NCBI RefSeq assembly: GCF_900184035.1
Contig: NZ_FXWP01000022.1
Span: forward strand, 62,001-126,000
DNA: 64,000 nucleotides
Origin: Kosakonia pseudosacchari
GTDB lineage: Bacteria > Pseudomonadota > Gammaproteobacteria > Enterobacterales > Enterobacteriaceae
Direction: 5' to 3'
In this document: piece by piece, positions 27,213 through 36,200 of the stretch
Layout of the letters: each line of letters starts with the position of its first letter
How positions within the stretch are numbered: the stretch's first letter is position 1
The notes under the pieces: generated by a model
Seen by the model: only the letters and a program-made list of their open reading frames with translations
What the model was told of the DNA's origin: nothing
The model's database searches: none
Position numbers and translations under genes: made by a program

Positions 27213-27714
27213 TAACCAGTTAATCCTTTTCCTTTCCCTCACGACGTTGTGCTTCTTACATTCGGGGAATTCTCCGTCTAATGGTGTGCTGCGGCAAGGG
27301 GCGGGAAGCCTTTCGCTATTCCTCTTTACGAAATGATCAGAGCCATTTTTAGCGCGTTGAAAATGATTAAAAAAAACCTTCAGGCTCAGCCAATTCGCGT
27401 TGCGCCTGAAGGCGTGCAATTGCATCTTCGTTACTAACAATAAGCGTGCTAATTATTAACGAATTTCAACAAGAAAAGCGCTATAAAACAGCGAGTTATG
27501 ATGAAATAAACCGATCTTTTCGAATAAATTTTTTTATCGTTAACACATTGATGTTATTGATGATTTGTCTAAATTTCATCCGTTTCACGTTTTTAAATAA
27601 CCTGTGTCGCAGCGGCAATAACGCTTTATGGGCAGTTTTTTTTGCCTGCCGCCTGGCCTCTATGGCGGCGGAGAGTCTATAGTTAGGGAACTAAAGGCAA
27701 CGAGAGGAGGTTTC
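27213..27714. other. 502 bp region with weak short ORFs and an inverted repeat
   Basis: No strong gene. CCTTCAGGC at 27377-27385 and GCCTGAAGG at 27404-27412 form an inverted repeat. A 24-codon frame, 27363-27437 (MIKKNLQAQPIRVAPEGVQL ...), looks protein-like in composition but has no ribosome site. A GTG-started 78-codon frame (27446-27682) is AT-rich with one hydrophobic stretch and no ribosome site, and I do not call it. Confidence 0.5.
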
Positions 27715-27792
27715 GTGTTCAACGTTGAAAAAGATGACCCCCGTGAAGCGCCGGAATCGGGTGATAAAAAACCCCAGCCGGTGAAGAAATAA
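27715..27792 (+). CDS. Candidate small protein, 25 residues
   Basis: GTG at 27715 follows an excellent ribosome site (GAGAGGAGG, 4-5 bases away). The product begins (f)MFNVEKDDPREAPES and ends KKPQPVKK: very hydrophilic, mixed acidic then basic, no membrane segment. A perfect 10-base-pair terminator with a T run begins 4 bases after the stop, so the unit looks like a complete one-gene transcript. I do not recognise the family. Confidence 0.6.
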   Translation: MFNVEKDDPREAPESGDKKPQPVKK

Positions 27793-27795
27793 ATA

Positions 27796-27820
27796 AAAAG
27801 GTCGCTACGGCGGCCTTTTT
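27796..27820 (+). terminator. Rho-independent terminator of the 25-residue gene
   Basis: AAAAGGTCGC-TACG-GCGGCCTTTT plus TT: 10 pairs with one G-U and a tetraloop. Confidence 0.85.
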
Positions 27821-27982
27821 ATTAGCTATTCAGCATGTTAACAACAAAACCGTAAGACACTCAGGCCTCTCTCCGCGGCCAGGTTCCTTTATCGAACGCC
27901 CATTTACACCTGCTGTGTTTCTTATCAATACCGCTGAAGCGTTACGCAGCGCAAATCGCCCTGCGGGTGCGAGCACAGAGAT

Positions 27983-28267
27983 TTACTCGGCTTTCTTTTC
28001 CACATGTCCGAGCGTTTTTTCCGGAAAGCAGTAGTCGCGCACGCGGCGCTTTAACTCTGCCGCATCGGGGAAACCGCCATCCAGCTTGCGATCCCAAATC
28101 ACATTGCCATCAATATCGATAACAAAGATCCCGCCGGTGCCCGGTATCAGCGTGACGGAGCCGAGATCCGCATTAAACGTCTGCAACAATTCTTGCGCCA
28201 TCCAGGCGGCGCGCAACATCCAGTTGCATTGTGAGCAGTAGTGCAAAGTGATGGCCGGTTTATTCAT
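27983..28267 (-). CDS. SelT/SelW/SelH-family (Rdx) redox protein, Cys-x-x-Cys form
   Basis: 94 residues with a thioredoxin-like fold. The redox motif is Cys11-Ser-Gln-Cys14 in LHYCSQCNWMLRAAWMAQEL; animal members have selenocysteine at the second position. The family stretches PGTGGIFVIDIDGNVIWDRK and FPDAAELKRRVRD are clear. The physiological partner is unknown. AGGAGAC precedes the ATG at 28267. It is divergent from the heme receptor, with a Fur box in the shared 225 bp gap, so iron control is possible. Confidence 0.88.
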   Translation of the reverse strand: MNKPAITLHYCSQCNWMLRAAWMAQELLQTFNADLGSVTLIPGTGGIFVIDIDGNVIWDRKLDGGFPDAAELKRRVRDYCFPEKTLGHVEKKAE

Positions 28268-28350
28268 GGTTACTGTCTCCTGGCGCGAATGATAAAGAGG
28301 GCATAAAACTTATGCGGCTGAAAATCTGACGGTAAAACAAATTTATTGCA

Positions 28351-28369
28351 AATGATAACCGTTATCATT
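28351..28369. promoter_or_regulatory. Fur box between Rdx gene and heme receptor
   Basis: AATGATAACCGTTATCATT is a near-perfect palindrome matching 17 or so of the 19 positions of the Fur consensus GATAATGATAATCATTATC type hexamer array, and continues as ATC. It lies 124 bp before the receptor start and 84 bp before the Rdx start. Iron-dependent repression of the heme operon is expected. Confidence 0.85.
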
Positions 28370-28492
28370 ATCTTCGGTATCGATAACATAACAATAACCT
28401 GCAACTCTTTTGCACTGACTGCAATCTTCCGCGGTCTCCTGGAAGTCATACGTGAGCCTGATACTAATAAATTCTAAGGCTTACAAGACAAT

Positions 28493-30865
28493 ATGTGTAA
28501 ATCGCACCTTTCCCTGCTGCGCTTTAACAAGCGTGTGCTGGTCACTTCATTACTCGCAGCGTTGTATCAACCCTCCGCATTTGCGGTGGATAACGACACC
28601 TCATCGACAGCTTCCAGTGGCGCTCAGCAAGATAACGCTGAGGAGATGCTCGTCACCGCACCAGCACCGACATTAAAAGCCGGCAGTTCGCATTCCCTCA
28701 GCGCTCAGGATCTGCAAAACAAAGGCGCGAAAGACTTTGGCTCCATTATGCGTTATGAACCGCTCATCAGCGCCACGGGCGCAAGCGGCGGTTCCGGAAA
28801 CGGCAAAAGCGGCTTCGATCGCGGCGGGTACACTGGCTACAACATTCGCGGGCTGGAAAGTAACCGCGTCGGCATCGATGTTGACGGCATTCCGCAGCCG
28901 GACGCCACCGGGCGCAGCTACGTGAGCCGTGCAGGCCTTAACACCTTCGGTATTGGCCGCGACTATATCGATCCGTATATGTACGGCAGCGTTGATATCC
29001 AGTCCGGCGCGACCCGTACCGAGCAAGCCAACACCTCCATCGGTGGTAACGTCTCCTTCCGCCCGAAATCGGCAGATGACTATCTGCGCCCTGGCAAAGA
29101 GACATATTTTGGTTACCAGAGCGATTACGACTCCGCCGATCGCAGCTGGCACAATGGCGTGACGGGAGCCGCAGGGGACGAAACCCTGCGCGGCATCGTG
29201 GTCTACAGCCGTCGCGACGGTCAGCAAACCCGCAATAACAGCGGTACGGTTGACGCCTACCCGGCGAACTGGCACTCGGATGCGATGATGGCCTCCGGCA
29301 TCTGGCAACCAAACGATGTACACAAATTCACCGGCACGCTCGATTACTACCATAAGACCAACCACACCCACTACGATGCGTGGAACAACGCCGGTAGCGC
29401 CATTCTTGGCGACGCACAGCAAACCAGCCAGACGCGCCGCTGGGGTGTTAGCCTGAAAGATGACTGGACGCCGATGAACGACTGGCTGGACAGTGTGTCC
29501 AGCAAAGTCTATTACCAGCACACCGAGGCACATGACCGTACGTATATGCCGGACAGCGTCACAGCGACCATGGAAACGGTCTACTCCAATTACGACACCG
29601 ATACCTGGGGTATTCAGAATGCGCTGGCGAAAACGTTAGGACGCCACGATTTGAGCGCCGGTTTTAACGCCAGCACCAGTAAAACCGAGCGCCCGTTTAA
29701 CCAGTCACCGGTGCCGAGCGCCTTTAGCGAAATCATGCAGCCGGAAGCCGACAGCCGCAGCTATACGTTAGGCGCGTTCCTGCAGGATCAGATCAATTTC
29801 GCTGCCGATGGTCACCACTTCGCTATCATTCCCGGCGTGCGCGTGGTTCACCAGGCGACAAAGCCGGATAATCTCTCCAGCCTGACCGCCAACAGCAGCG
29901 TGCTGGACGAATCCGACGTGTCGACCCTGTACGGTAAAAATTCCGACACCCAACTGCTGCCGTCGCTGACTTTCCAGTACGACATCACACCGCGCCTGAT
30001 GACATACCTGCAATACAAACGCGGCGCGCAGTTCCCCAACGCCAGCCAGTTGTATGGCTCGTGGAACCTCGGTTCCAGCTACGCCGGGCGTGGACAGTAT
30101 GCGCTTATTGGCAATACGGATCTGGACACCGAAACCAGCGATAACCTCGAGTGGGGCATGAAGGGCGAGGTGACCGAGGGCGTGACGTTGCGCACGGTGC
30201 TGTTTTACAACAGCTATAAAAACTTTATCGCCTATACCCGTTACACCCGTTCCGGCAACCCGGATAAATTCACTAACGTGCCGTCTAACATCTACACCAC
30301 CTATCAGGCGGAAAACCGCGATAAAGCCTTTATCTATGGCGGCGAAATTAGCGCGAAATTGAATTTTGGCACCTGGTTTGAGCAGGTTGATGGTCTGAGC
30401 GCCACGCTGGCGTATGGCTACAGCGAAGGGAAGGCGAAATCGCGCTATCTGGGCGACAAATACATCGATCTCGATAGCGTCGCGCCAATGAAAGCGATTG
30501 TCGGCGTCGCCTGGGATGATCCGGCGAAACGCTACGGTACGGCGCTGACCGCCACCTTCGTCAAAGGTAAGCAAGCCACTGCCACTAACCGTCAGACCTA
30601 CACCAACACCGGCGGGTCGCTGGGCGATTCCAGCACGGAATATATGCGGGTGCCGGGCTATGGGCTGCTCGACTGGACGGCGTACTGGCAGGTGGCGAAA
30701 AACATCAAAATTAACGGCGGCGTTTACAACATCACCGATCGTAAATATTGGGATTACCTGAACAGCCGTAACCAGGAAGAGACCACCAACCAGAATGCAT
30801 ATGACAAAGCGCTGGCGGTAATGCCGGGGCGGACCTGGCAACTGGGCGTCAATGTTGATTTCTGA
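28493..30865 (+). CDS. hmuR: TonB-dependent outer-membrane heme receptor
   Basis: 790 residues: signal peptide to about residue 31 (...ALYQPSAFA), then the plug domain (YNIRGLESNRVGIDVDGIPQ is the conserved core) and a large beta-barrel ending QLGVNVDF with terminal Phe. It brings heme or hemoprotein-bound heme to the periplasm using TonB energy. The function is set mainly by context: hmuS, T, U and V follow on the same strand. The usual FRAP and NPNL receptor motifs are not obvious; the matching region reads RGAQFPNASQLYG. The ribosome site (AAGG) is weak and 12 bases away. A Fur box lies upstream. Confidence 0.9.
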   Translation: MCKSHLSLLRFNKRVLVTSLLAALYQPSAFAVDNDTSSTASSGAQQDNAEEMLVTAPAPTLKAGSSHSLSAQDLQNKGAKDFGSIMRYEPLISATGASGGSGNGKSGFDRGGYTGYNIRGLESNRVGIDVDGIPQPDATGRSYVSRAGLNTFGIGRDYIDPYMYGSVDIQSGATRTEQANTSIGGNVSFRPKSADDYLRPGKETYFGYQSDYDSADRSWHNGVTGAAGDETLRGIVVYSRRDGQQTRNNSGTVDAYPANWHSDAMMASGIWQPNDVHKFTGTLDYYHKTNHTHYDAWNNAGSAILGDAQQTSQTRRWGVSLKDDWTPMNDWLDSVSSKVYYQHTEAHDRTYMPDSVTATMETVYSNYDTDTWGIQNALAKTLGRHDLSAGFNASTSKTERPFNQSPVPSAFSEIMQPEADSRSYTLGAFLQDQINFAADGHHFAIIPGVRVVHQATKPDNLSSLTANSSVLDESDVSTLYGKNSDTQLLPSLTFQYDITPRLMTYLQYKRGAQFPNASQLYGSWNLGSSYAGRGQYALIGNTDLDTETSDNLEWGMKGEVTEGVTLRTVLFYNSYKNFIAYTRYTRSGNPDKFTNVPSNIYTTYQAENRDKAFIYGGEISAKLNFGTWFEQVDGLSATLAYGYSEGKAKSRYLGDKYIDLDSVAPMKAIVGVAWDDPAKRYGTALTATFVKGKQATATNRQTYTNTGGSLGDSSTEYMRVPGYGLLDWTAYWQVAKNIKINGGVYNITDRKYWDYLNSRNQEETTNQNAYDKALAVMPGRTWQLGVNVDF

Positions 30866-31009
30866 GGTGATGTCATTTCACGTTGACCGCCTGGCGGCGC
30901 TACCGCTTCGCCGCCGCGACGCAACGTGAATGATTTTTCCGCTAGTCGGTACGTTTTCTCCCTCCCCGGTATCGCTGCCGGGGGTAAAACAGTTAAGGAA
31001 GTGAAAAAT

Positions 31010-32062
31010 ATGCCTGCAACATCACACGATTTCACCGCCATCTGGCAGCAGTATCAGACCATTAAAGCGCAACAGCCAACGAAGTACGCCCGCGATATCG
31101 CGACCGAGATGGCGATAAGCGAAGCCGAATTAACCTTCGCCCGTGTTGGCCATGACGCTGTGCGCCTGCAAGGGGAAATGCGCGACATCCTCGCTGCGCT
31201 GGAAGCGGTCGGCGACACGAAATGCATTTGTCGCAACGAATACGCGGTGCATGAGCAAATTGGTCGTTTCACCAATCTGCATATCAGCGAGCGTGCCGGG
31301 CTGGTGCTTAACCCGCGAGCGCTCGATCTGCGTTTGTTTATCAACCAGTGGGCCAGTGCCTTTCATCTGCATGAACAGAGCCCGCGCGGCGACCGTTACA
31401 GCATTCAGTTCTTCGATTATCAAGGCGATGCGCTACTGAAGGTCTACCGGACGGAAGCCACTGATAGTGCCGCGTGGAACGACGTTATCAACCGCTTTAC
31501 CGCGCCGGAGAACCCGCCGTTAACACTCATTAAAGCCGAGGGCGCACAGCACGCGGAACAGGCAGATGGCGCCGCGCTGGAGAGTGAGTGGCGTGCCATG
31601 ACCGACGTGCATCAATTCTTTGGTTTGTTGAAAAAGTACAACCTTTCGCGCCAGCAGGCGTTCCGGCTGGTGGGCGACGATCTTGCCTGTCTGGTCAGTA
31701 ATGACGCGCTGCCCGGCCTGCTTGAGGCGGTGCAACAGCAGGGTAACGAAATCATGATTTTCGTCGGCAACCGTGGCTGCGTGCAGATCTTTACCGGCGT
31801 GCTGGAAAAACTGACGCCGATGAAAGGCTGGACCAACATCTTCAATGAGAACTTCACCCTGCATCTGCGTGATACAGAGATTGCCGAAAGTTGGGTCACG
31901 CGCAAACCCACCGCCGACGGCCATGTCACCAGCCTTGAGTTGTTCGCCAAAGACGGTACGCAAATCGCCCAGCTTTACGGTCAGCGTAGCGAGGGCCAGC
32001 CGGAGCAGAGCCACTGGCGCGCGCAGATTGATGCATTAACCAATCCGGGAAAAGCCGCATGA
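31010..32062 (+). CDS. hmuS: Heme-degrading/heme-transfer protein HmuS (HemS/ChuS family)
   Basis: 350 residues made of two repeated HemS domains, as in ChuS/HemS: CICRNEYAVHEQIGRFTNLH in the first half and MIFVGNRGCVQIFTGVLEKL in the second. It takes heme in the cytoplasm and in relatives cleaves or traffics it. The ATG at 31010 is 10 bases after AAGGA; the GTG at 31001 and the longer frame from 30926 are less well placed. Its stop overlaps the hmuT start by 4 bases (ATGA). Confidence 0.93.
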   Translation: MPATSHDFTAIWQQYQTIKAQQPTKYARDIATEMAISEAELTFARVGHDAVRLQGEMRDILAALEAVGDTKCICRNEYAVHEQIGRFTNLHISERAGLVLNPRALDLRLFINQWASAFHLHEQSPRGDRYSIQFFDYQGDALLKVYRTEATDSAAWNDVINRFTAPENPPLTLIKAEGAQHAEQADGAALESEWRAMTDVHQFFGLLKKYNLSRQQAFRLVGDDLACLVSNDALPGLLEAVQQQGNEIMIFVGNRGCVQIFTGVLEKLTPMKGWTNIFNENFTLHLRDTEIAESWVTRKPTADGHVTSLELFAKDGTQIAQLYGQRSEGQPEQSHWRAQIDALTNPGKAA

Positions 32063-32877
32063 AAAAATTGCTGATTCTGCTGGCGGCGCTGCCGCTGGTA
32101 GCAAGCGCCGCCGGGCAAAAAATTGTCTCCTTAGGCGGCGATGTCACCGAGATTGTCTACGGGTTACATGCGCAGGCGCAGCTGGTCGGGCGCGACAGCA
32201 CCAGTACCTGGCCTGCCAGCGCACAAAAACTGCCGGATGTCGGCTATGTCCGCCAGCTCAACACCGAAGGCATTCTCTCTTTGCGCCCGACGCTGGTGCT
32301 GGCCAGCGACCAGGCGCAACCTTCGCAGGTATTGCAAAAAGTGCAGGACAACCACGTCAGGGTCGTTGCGGTGCCGGGCGGTTACACGCTGGCGGCAATT
32401 GATAAAAAAATCGCGGTCATTGCGGATGCCATCGGCAAAACCGATGAAGGCGCGCAGCTGCGTAAAACGCTGGCGAACGATATTGCCGCCCTGCCGAAAC
32501 CGCCGCTGAACAAGCGCGTGTTGTTTATCCTCAGCCACGGCGGGATGGGAACACTGGTCGCCGGGCAGAAAACCGCTGCCGACGGTGCGTTGCGAGAAGC
32601 TGGATTACAAAATGCGATGCAGGGTTTTGACCATTACCGTTCGATGTCGCAAGAAGGGGTGATTGCCAGCCAGCCGGACCTGGTGGTGATCTCCGCCGAC
32701 GGCGTAAAAGCGATGGGCGGTGAAGAGAATCTGTGGCGGTTGCCTGGTCTGGCGCAAACGCCCGCCGGGCGCAATAAACAGGTGTTGCTGGTCGATGATG
32801 TCGCGCTGCTCGGTTTTGGCTTACGCACTCCGCAGGCGCTGCTTGCTCTGCGTCATAAAGCGGAGCAACTACCCTGA
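32059..32877 (+). CDS. hmuT: Periplasmic heme-binding protein HmuT
   Basis: 272 residues. Signal peptide MKKLLILLAALPLVASAA, then the Peripla_BP_2 fold starting QKIVSLGGDVTEIVYGLHAQ and later VISADGVKAMGGEENLWRLP. It carries heme from the receptor to the HmuUV transporter. A 4-base overlap with hmuS and a 1-base overlap with hmuU show translational coupling across the operon. Confidence 0.93.
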   Translation: MKKLLILLAALPLVASAAGQKIVSLGGDVTEIVYGLHAQAQLVGRDSTSTWPASAQKLPDVGYVRQLNTEGILSLRPTLVLASDQAQPSQVLQKVQDNHVRVVAVPGGYTLAAIDKKIAVIADAIGKTDEGAQLRKTLANDIAALPKPPLNKRVLFILSHGGMGTLVAGQKTAADGALREAGLQNAMQGFDHYRSMSQEGVIASQPDLVVISADGVKAMGGEENLWRLPGLAQTPAGRNKQVLLVDDVALLGFGLRTPQALLALRHKAEQLP

Positions 32878-33875
32878 TGAACCGCCACGCTTCCCGCACG
32901 CTCTGGGGACTTGCGTTGCTGCTGCTTGGGTTGACGGGGCTGGCAAGCACGCAGGGCGCGATGCAACTGCCACTCAAAAGTTTATGGCAGGCCGGTGACG
33001 AGGCGCTGCGCCAAATCTGGCTGACGGTGCGGTTGCCGCGCGTGCTGCTGGCGCTGCTGGTTGGCGCGGCGCTGGCACTTTCCGGCTGCGTGATGCAGGG
33101 GCTGTTCCGTAACCCGCTTGCCGATCCTGGTTTGCTGGGCATCAGCGGCGGCGCGTCGTTAACAGTCGCCTGCTGGCTGGTGCTGCCGCTTACCGTTTCA
33201 CCGCTGGTGGCGCTGTATGCGCCGATGCTGGCGGCGTTTATCGGCAGCCTGGCGGTGATGATGGTGATTTATCTGCTCAGTAAAGCAGGAGCAGGAGAGA
33301 CTGGTTTATCGCGATTGCTGTTGGTAGGGATCGCCATTAATGCACTTTGTGGTGCGGGCGTTGGCCTCCTTTCGTGGATCAGCAACGACGCGCAATTGCG
33401 CCAGCTTTCGCAGTGGGGAATGGGCAGCCTCGGGCAGATCGAATGGTCGACGTTATCGGGCGCCGCCAGCCTGATCCTGCCCGCATCGCTGGTGGTATGG
33501 CGCGTAGCCAGCGCCCTTAATCTGCTGCAACTGGGCGATGAAGAGGCGCACTATCTGGGCGTCAATGTGCCGCGGCTCCAGCGTCTGTTGCTGGTGTGCA
33601 GTGCGCTGCTGGTGGCAACGGCGGTCGCCGTGAGCGGCATTATCAGTTTTGTTGGCCTGGTGGTACCGCATTTGATGCGTATATGGCTGGGGCCAGATCA
33701 CCGTGCGCTGGTGCCCGGCACGCTGCTGGCAGGAGCAATGTTGCTGTTGGTCGCCGATACCGTGGCGCGCACCGTTGTCGCGCCCGCCGAAATGCCGGTT
33801 GGCCTGCTGACCAGCATGCTTGGCGCGCCGTGGTTTTTATGGCTCATCTTTCGCCAGTCAAAGGCGGTGCCATGA
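32877..33875 (+). CDS. hmuU: Heme ABC transporter permease HmuU
   Basis: 332 residues of the FecCD/BtuC permease family with about ten membrane segments. Conserved stretches are RLPRVLLALLVGAALALSGC, MQGLFRNPLADPGLLGISGG and ISFVGLVVPHLMRIWLGPDH. It forms a homodimeric channel. The start overlaps the hmuT stop (TGATG) and the end overlaps hmuV by 4 bases. Confidence 0.94.
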   Translation: MNRHASRTLWGLALLLLGLTGLASTQGAMQLPLKSLWQAGDEALRQIWLTVRLPRVLLALLVGAALALSGCVMQGLFRNPLADPGLLGISGGASLTVACWLVLPLTVSPLVALYAPMLAAFIGSLAVMMVIYLLSKAGAGETGLSRLLLVGIAINALCGAGVGLLSWISNDAQLRQLSQWGMGSLGQIEWSTLSGAASLILPASLVVWRVASALNLLQLGDEEAHYLGVNVPRLQRLLLVCSALLVATAVAVSGIISFVGLVVPHLMRIWLGPDHRALVPGTLLAGAMLLLVADTVARTVVAPAEMPVGLLTSMLGAPWFLWLIFRQSKAVP

Positions 33876-34651
33876 ACAGACTTTTAACCGCCGCGCATTT
33901 GCGGCTCAACGCCGGTTCACGGCAGTTGATTGACGATGTTTCCCTGACGCTGACCGGCGGCGAAAGGGTGGCGCTGATTGGCCCAAACGGCGCGGGTAAA
34001 TCGACGTTACTGCGCCTGTTGACCGGTTTTCTGCCAACGACGGCGGGGGAGTGCCATCTGGAAGGCAAGCCGCTAAAGGCGTGGACGGCGCAAGCGCTTT
34101 CGCGCCGCCGGGCGGTAATGTTGCAACAAACCACGCTTGGTTTTGACTGGCCGGTTGAGGCCATTATCGCCATGGGACGCGCGCCCTGGGGGCCACAACA
34201 CGAACGCGAAATTGTGCAGCAGGTGGTGGCGTTGACCGGCTGTGACGCGCTGCTCGGGCGGCGGTATGTCACTCTATCCGGCGGTGAACAGCAGCGGGTA
34301 CAACTGGCGCGCTGCCTTGCGCAACTGTGGCGTCATGACGGCCCGGAAGGGTGGCTGTTTCTGGATGAACCGACATCGGCGCTCGATCTCTACCACCAGC
34401 AGCAGGTGCTGCGCCTGCTGAAGCGGCTGACGCTGGGCGGCAAACTGCATGTCTGCGCGGTGCTTCACGATCTCAACCTTGCTGCGCGGTGGGCGCAGAG
34501 GATCTTGCTGTTACACCAGGGAAAACTGGTGGCGCAAGGCACGCCGGAACAGGTGATTCAGGCGCCGCTTATCGCACAGTGGTACGGTGCCGATGTCGAG
34601 GTCAGCCCGCATTCAGACGGCAAAACGCCGCAGGTTTTTCTCTCAGTCTGA
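33872..34651 (+). CDS. hmuV: Heme ABC transporter ATPase HmuV
   Basis: 259 residues with Walker A GPNGAGKST (about 37-45), signature LSGGEQQRVQLARCLA, Walker B WLFLDEPTSALDL and the His switch VLHDLNLAARWA. It powers HmuU. The ATG at 33872 overlaps the hmuU stop by 4 bases; the open frame extends upstream inside hmuU but without a start that fits the family. It is the last gene of the heme operon. Confidence 0.94.
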   Translation: MNRLLTAAHLRLNAGSRQLIDDVSLTLTGGERVALIGPNGAGKSTLLRLLTGFLPTTAGECHLEGKPLKAWTAQALSRRRAVMLQQTTLGFDWPVEAIIAMGRAPWGPQHEREIVQQVVALTGCDALLGRRYVTLSGGEQQRVQLARCLAQLWRHDGPEGWLFLDEPTSALDLYHQQQVLRLLKRLTLGGKLHVCAVLHDLNLAARWAQRILLLHQGKLVAQGTPEQVIQAPLIAQWYGADVEVSPHSDGKTPQVFLSV

Positions 34652-34726
34652 TAAACGCCACTGTTGGCTGATGAAGCCGTATTTTTGCTAAAGTTTAGTG
34701 TGACTTAACTGATGCGGAGATCGGCA

Positions 34727-35320
34727 ATGACCTTACCGCCTTTGCAGGCGCTCATCTGTTTTCATGCTGTCGCACAACACGGCAGTATGAAAGCGGCGGC
34801 AGCGGCGTTATCTATCAGCGCCAGCGCAGTGAGCCAGCAAATTGCCAAACTGGAAGCCTGGGTGAATGTGCGGCTGTTTATGCGCGGCTCGCGCGTGCTC
34901 ACGCTGACGCCGGAAGGGAAAATTTACCTGCGGGCGATTCAGCCTGCCTTTCATCAGATTTCGCATGCCACCCACCGGTTAATTGACGCAACGGCGCACA
35001 ACCGCGTGAGTGTCAGTTGTTCAACAGATTTTGCCATGCACTGGTTGCTGCCAAGGCTTGGTGGCTTTGAACGTTATTACCCGCATGCCGAGGTGCTTAT
35101 CACTACCGCTACGCGGGACGTTGATTTGAAAACGGAAGGGATCGATTTTGCTTTTCGCCGTACGGTGCAGGCCGGGAGCGAAGGCATCCTGCACCCGCTG
35201 GAAAACAGCGGCGGGATGCTGCTGATCTACGATAAATCGGCGCTGTTAGAACCACTTTGCCACGCCTTTCGCGACTGGCTGCTGGCTGTCGCACAAGAAC
35301 ATCATTGGCCGGAACAGTAA
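34727..35320 (+). CDS. Shortened LysR-type regulator (GcvA-like), probably non-functional sensor domain
   Basis: 197 residues where the family has about 300. The helix-turn-helix is intact (LQALICFHAVAQHGSMKAAA and SISASAVSQQIAKLEAWV), as is the start of the effector domain. After TEGIDFAFRR the sequence jumps to GILHPLENSGGMLLIYDKSA and AFRDWLLAVAQEH, which is the C-terminal end of GcvA-type proteins, so about 90-100 residues of the effector domain are missing without loss of frame. GGAG 7 bases before the ATG at 34727 decides the start. It lies 75 bp after hmuV; no regulated neighbour is evident. Confidence 0.8.
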   Translation: MTLPPLQALICFHAVAQHGSMKAAAAALSISASAVSQQIAKLEAWVNVRLFMRGSRVLTLTPEGKIYLRAIQPAFHQISHATHRLIDATAHNRVSVSCSTDFAMHWLLPRLGGFERYYPHAEVLITTATRDVDLKTEGIDFAFRRTVQAGSEGILHPLENSGGMLLIYDKSALLEPLCHAFRDWLLAVAQEHHWPEQ

Positions 35321-35372
35321 ACGCAAAGGCCGCGGCACGTTCGCGTTCCGGCAATGGTGTGTTCATGAGAAA

Positions 35373-36200
35373 TTACGCATATTTCCACCACAATCGATGC
35401 AGTTCATAGCCATTGTCACCGGGTTCGGGGCGCGTTTCCCATGGTTTGTCGATAATGAAGTGGAGGTTTTTCACCTGCGCGAAATCCCACATTTGCGGAT
35501 GCTGAAGCGGCAATGTTTTTAAGGCGTTATAGCCGTAATGCAGCGGCAGCCAGCGGTCGCGGAATACTTCGTTGAGAAAATCCTGCTCGGCGAACACATA
35601 GTCCGAAATGTCGGCTTTCTCCGCCAGCGTCGCCATCATCTGCTGATAGAGGGATTTATCCGGCGTGAGCAGCAGAAAACCGCCGTTCAGGTAGTTGTCC
35701 AGCGACGCCGGTGGGTTGGCGTGCATTTGCGCGTCCGTACACCAGCTGTAATAACAGTTTTCCGGCCGCCAGCTCGCCGGGTAGCTTTCGATATGGTTAG
35801 GGTTACAGCGACAGGCATGGCAGGCGGCAATAGTGCCTGGAGCCAGTGGCAGTTCAAAGAGATGATCCATATTTTGCAGCACCAGCATATCGGCATCGAG
35901 AAACGCCACCCGTTGGTATTCCTCAAGCGTCCACACCGCCAGTTTGCTCCACACGTCGGCAAAACGGGCGTTCGCATAGCGGCTTTCAAGTGTGGGATCG
36001 GGGCCGATAACCGGCACTTCCCGCACCTTGCAGCCTTGCGCGTTCAGGTGCTGGCGCGTGCTCTCGTCAATGGCGTCGGTCACCATCACCACCAGCGGCC
36101 ACGGCGAACCACTGGCGCGTAACGAACGGTGCAACGTTTGTACGCCCGGCAGGTAATCGGGCTGCGTCAGAAGAGTGACCCAGGCGAAGGCGGCGCTCAT
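35373..36200 (-). CDS. Family 8 glycosyltransferase (glycogenin-like)
   Basis: 275 residues. GT8 enzymes transfer sugars from UDP- or GDP-sugars with retention; the metal-binding Asp-x-Asp is Asp102-Ala-Asp104 in VAFLDADMLVLQNMDHLF. LDNYLNGGFLLLTPDKSLYQ and FAEQDFLNEVF fit the acceptor and metal regions; LHFIIDKPWE holds the late His. No signal or membrane segment, so it is cytosolic. Its ATG overlaps the stop of the FAD oxidase gene by 4 bases, so the two are translationally coupled. Acceptor and donor are unknown. Plant and fungal galactinol synthases/glycogenins have the same fold. Confidence 0.85.
   Translation of the reverse strand: MSAAFAWVTLLTQPDYLPGVQTLHRSLRASGSPWPLVVMVTDAIDESTRQHLNAQGCKVREVPVIGPDPTLESRYANARFADVWSKLAVWTLEEYQRVAFLDADMLVLQNMDHLFELPLAPGTIAACHACRCNPNHIESYPASWRPENCYYSWCTDAQMHANPPASLDNYLNGGFLLLTPDKSLYQQMMATLAEKADISDYVFAEQDFLNEVFRDRWLPLHYGYNALKTLPLQHPQMWDFAQVKNLHFIIDKPWETRPEPGDNGYELHRLWWKYA

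Noticed and set aside
27446..27682. A 78-codon GTG frame
   Set aside because: No ribosome site, AT-rich random-like composition and no similarity.
28673..30841. Long open frames on the minus strand (286 and 357 codons) inside the heme receptor gene
   Set aside because: They mirror the codon bias of the receptor on the opposite strand, have no ribosome site and no recognisable domain.
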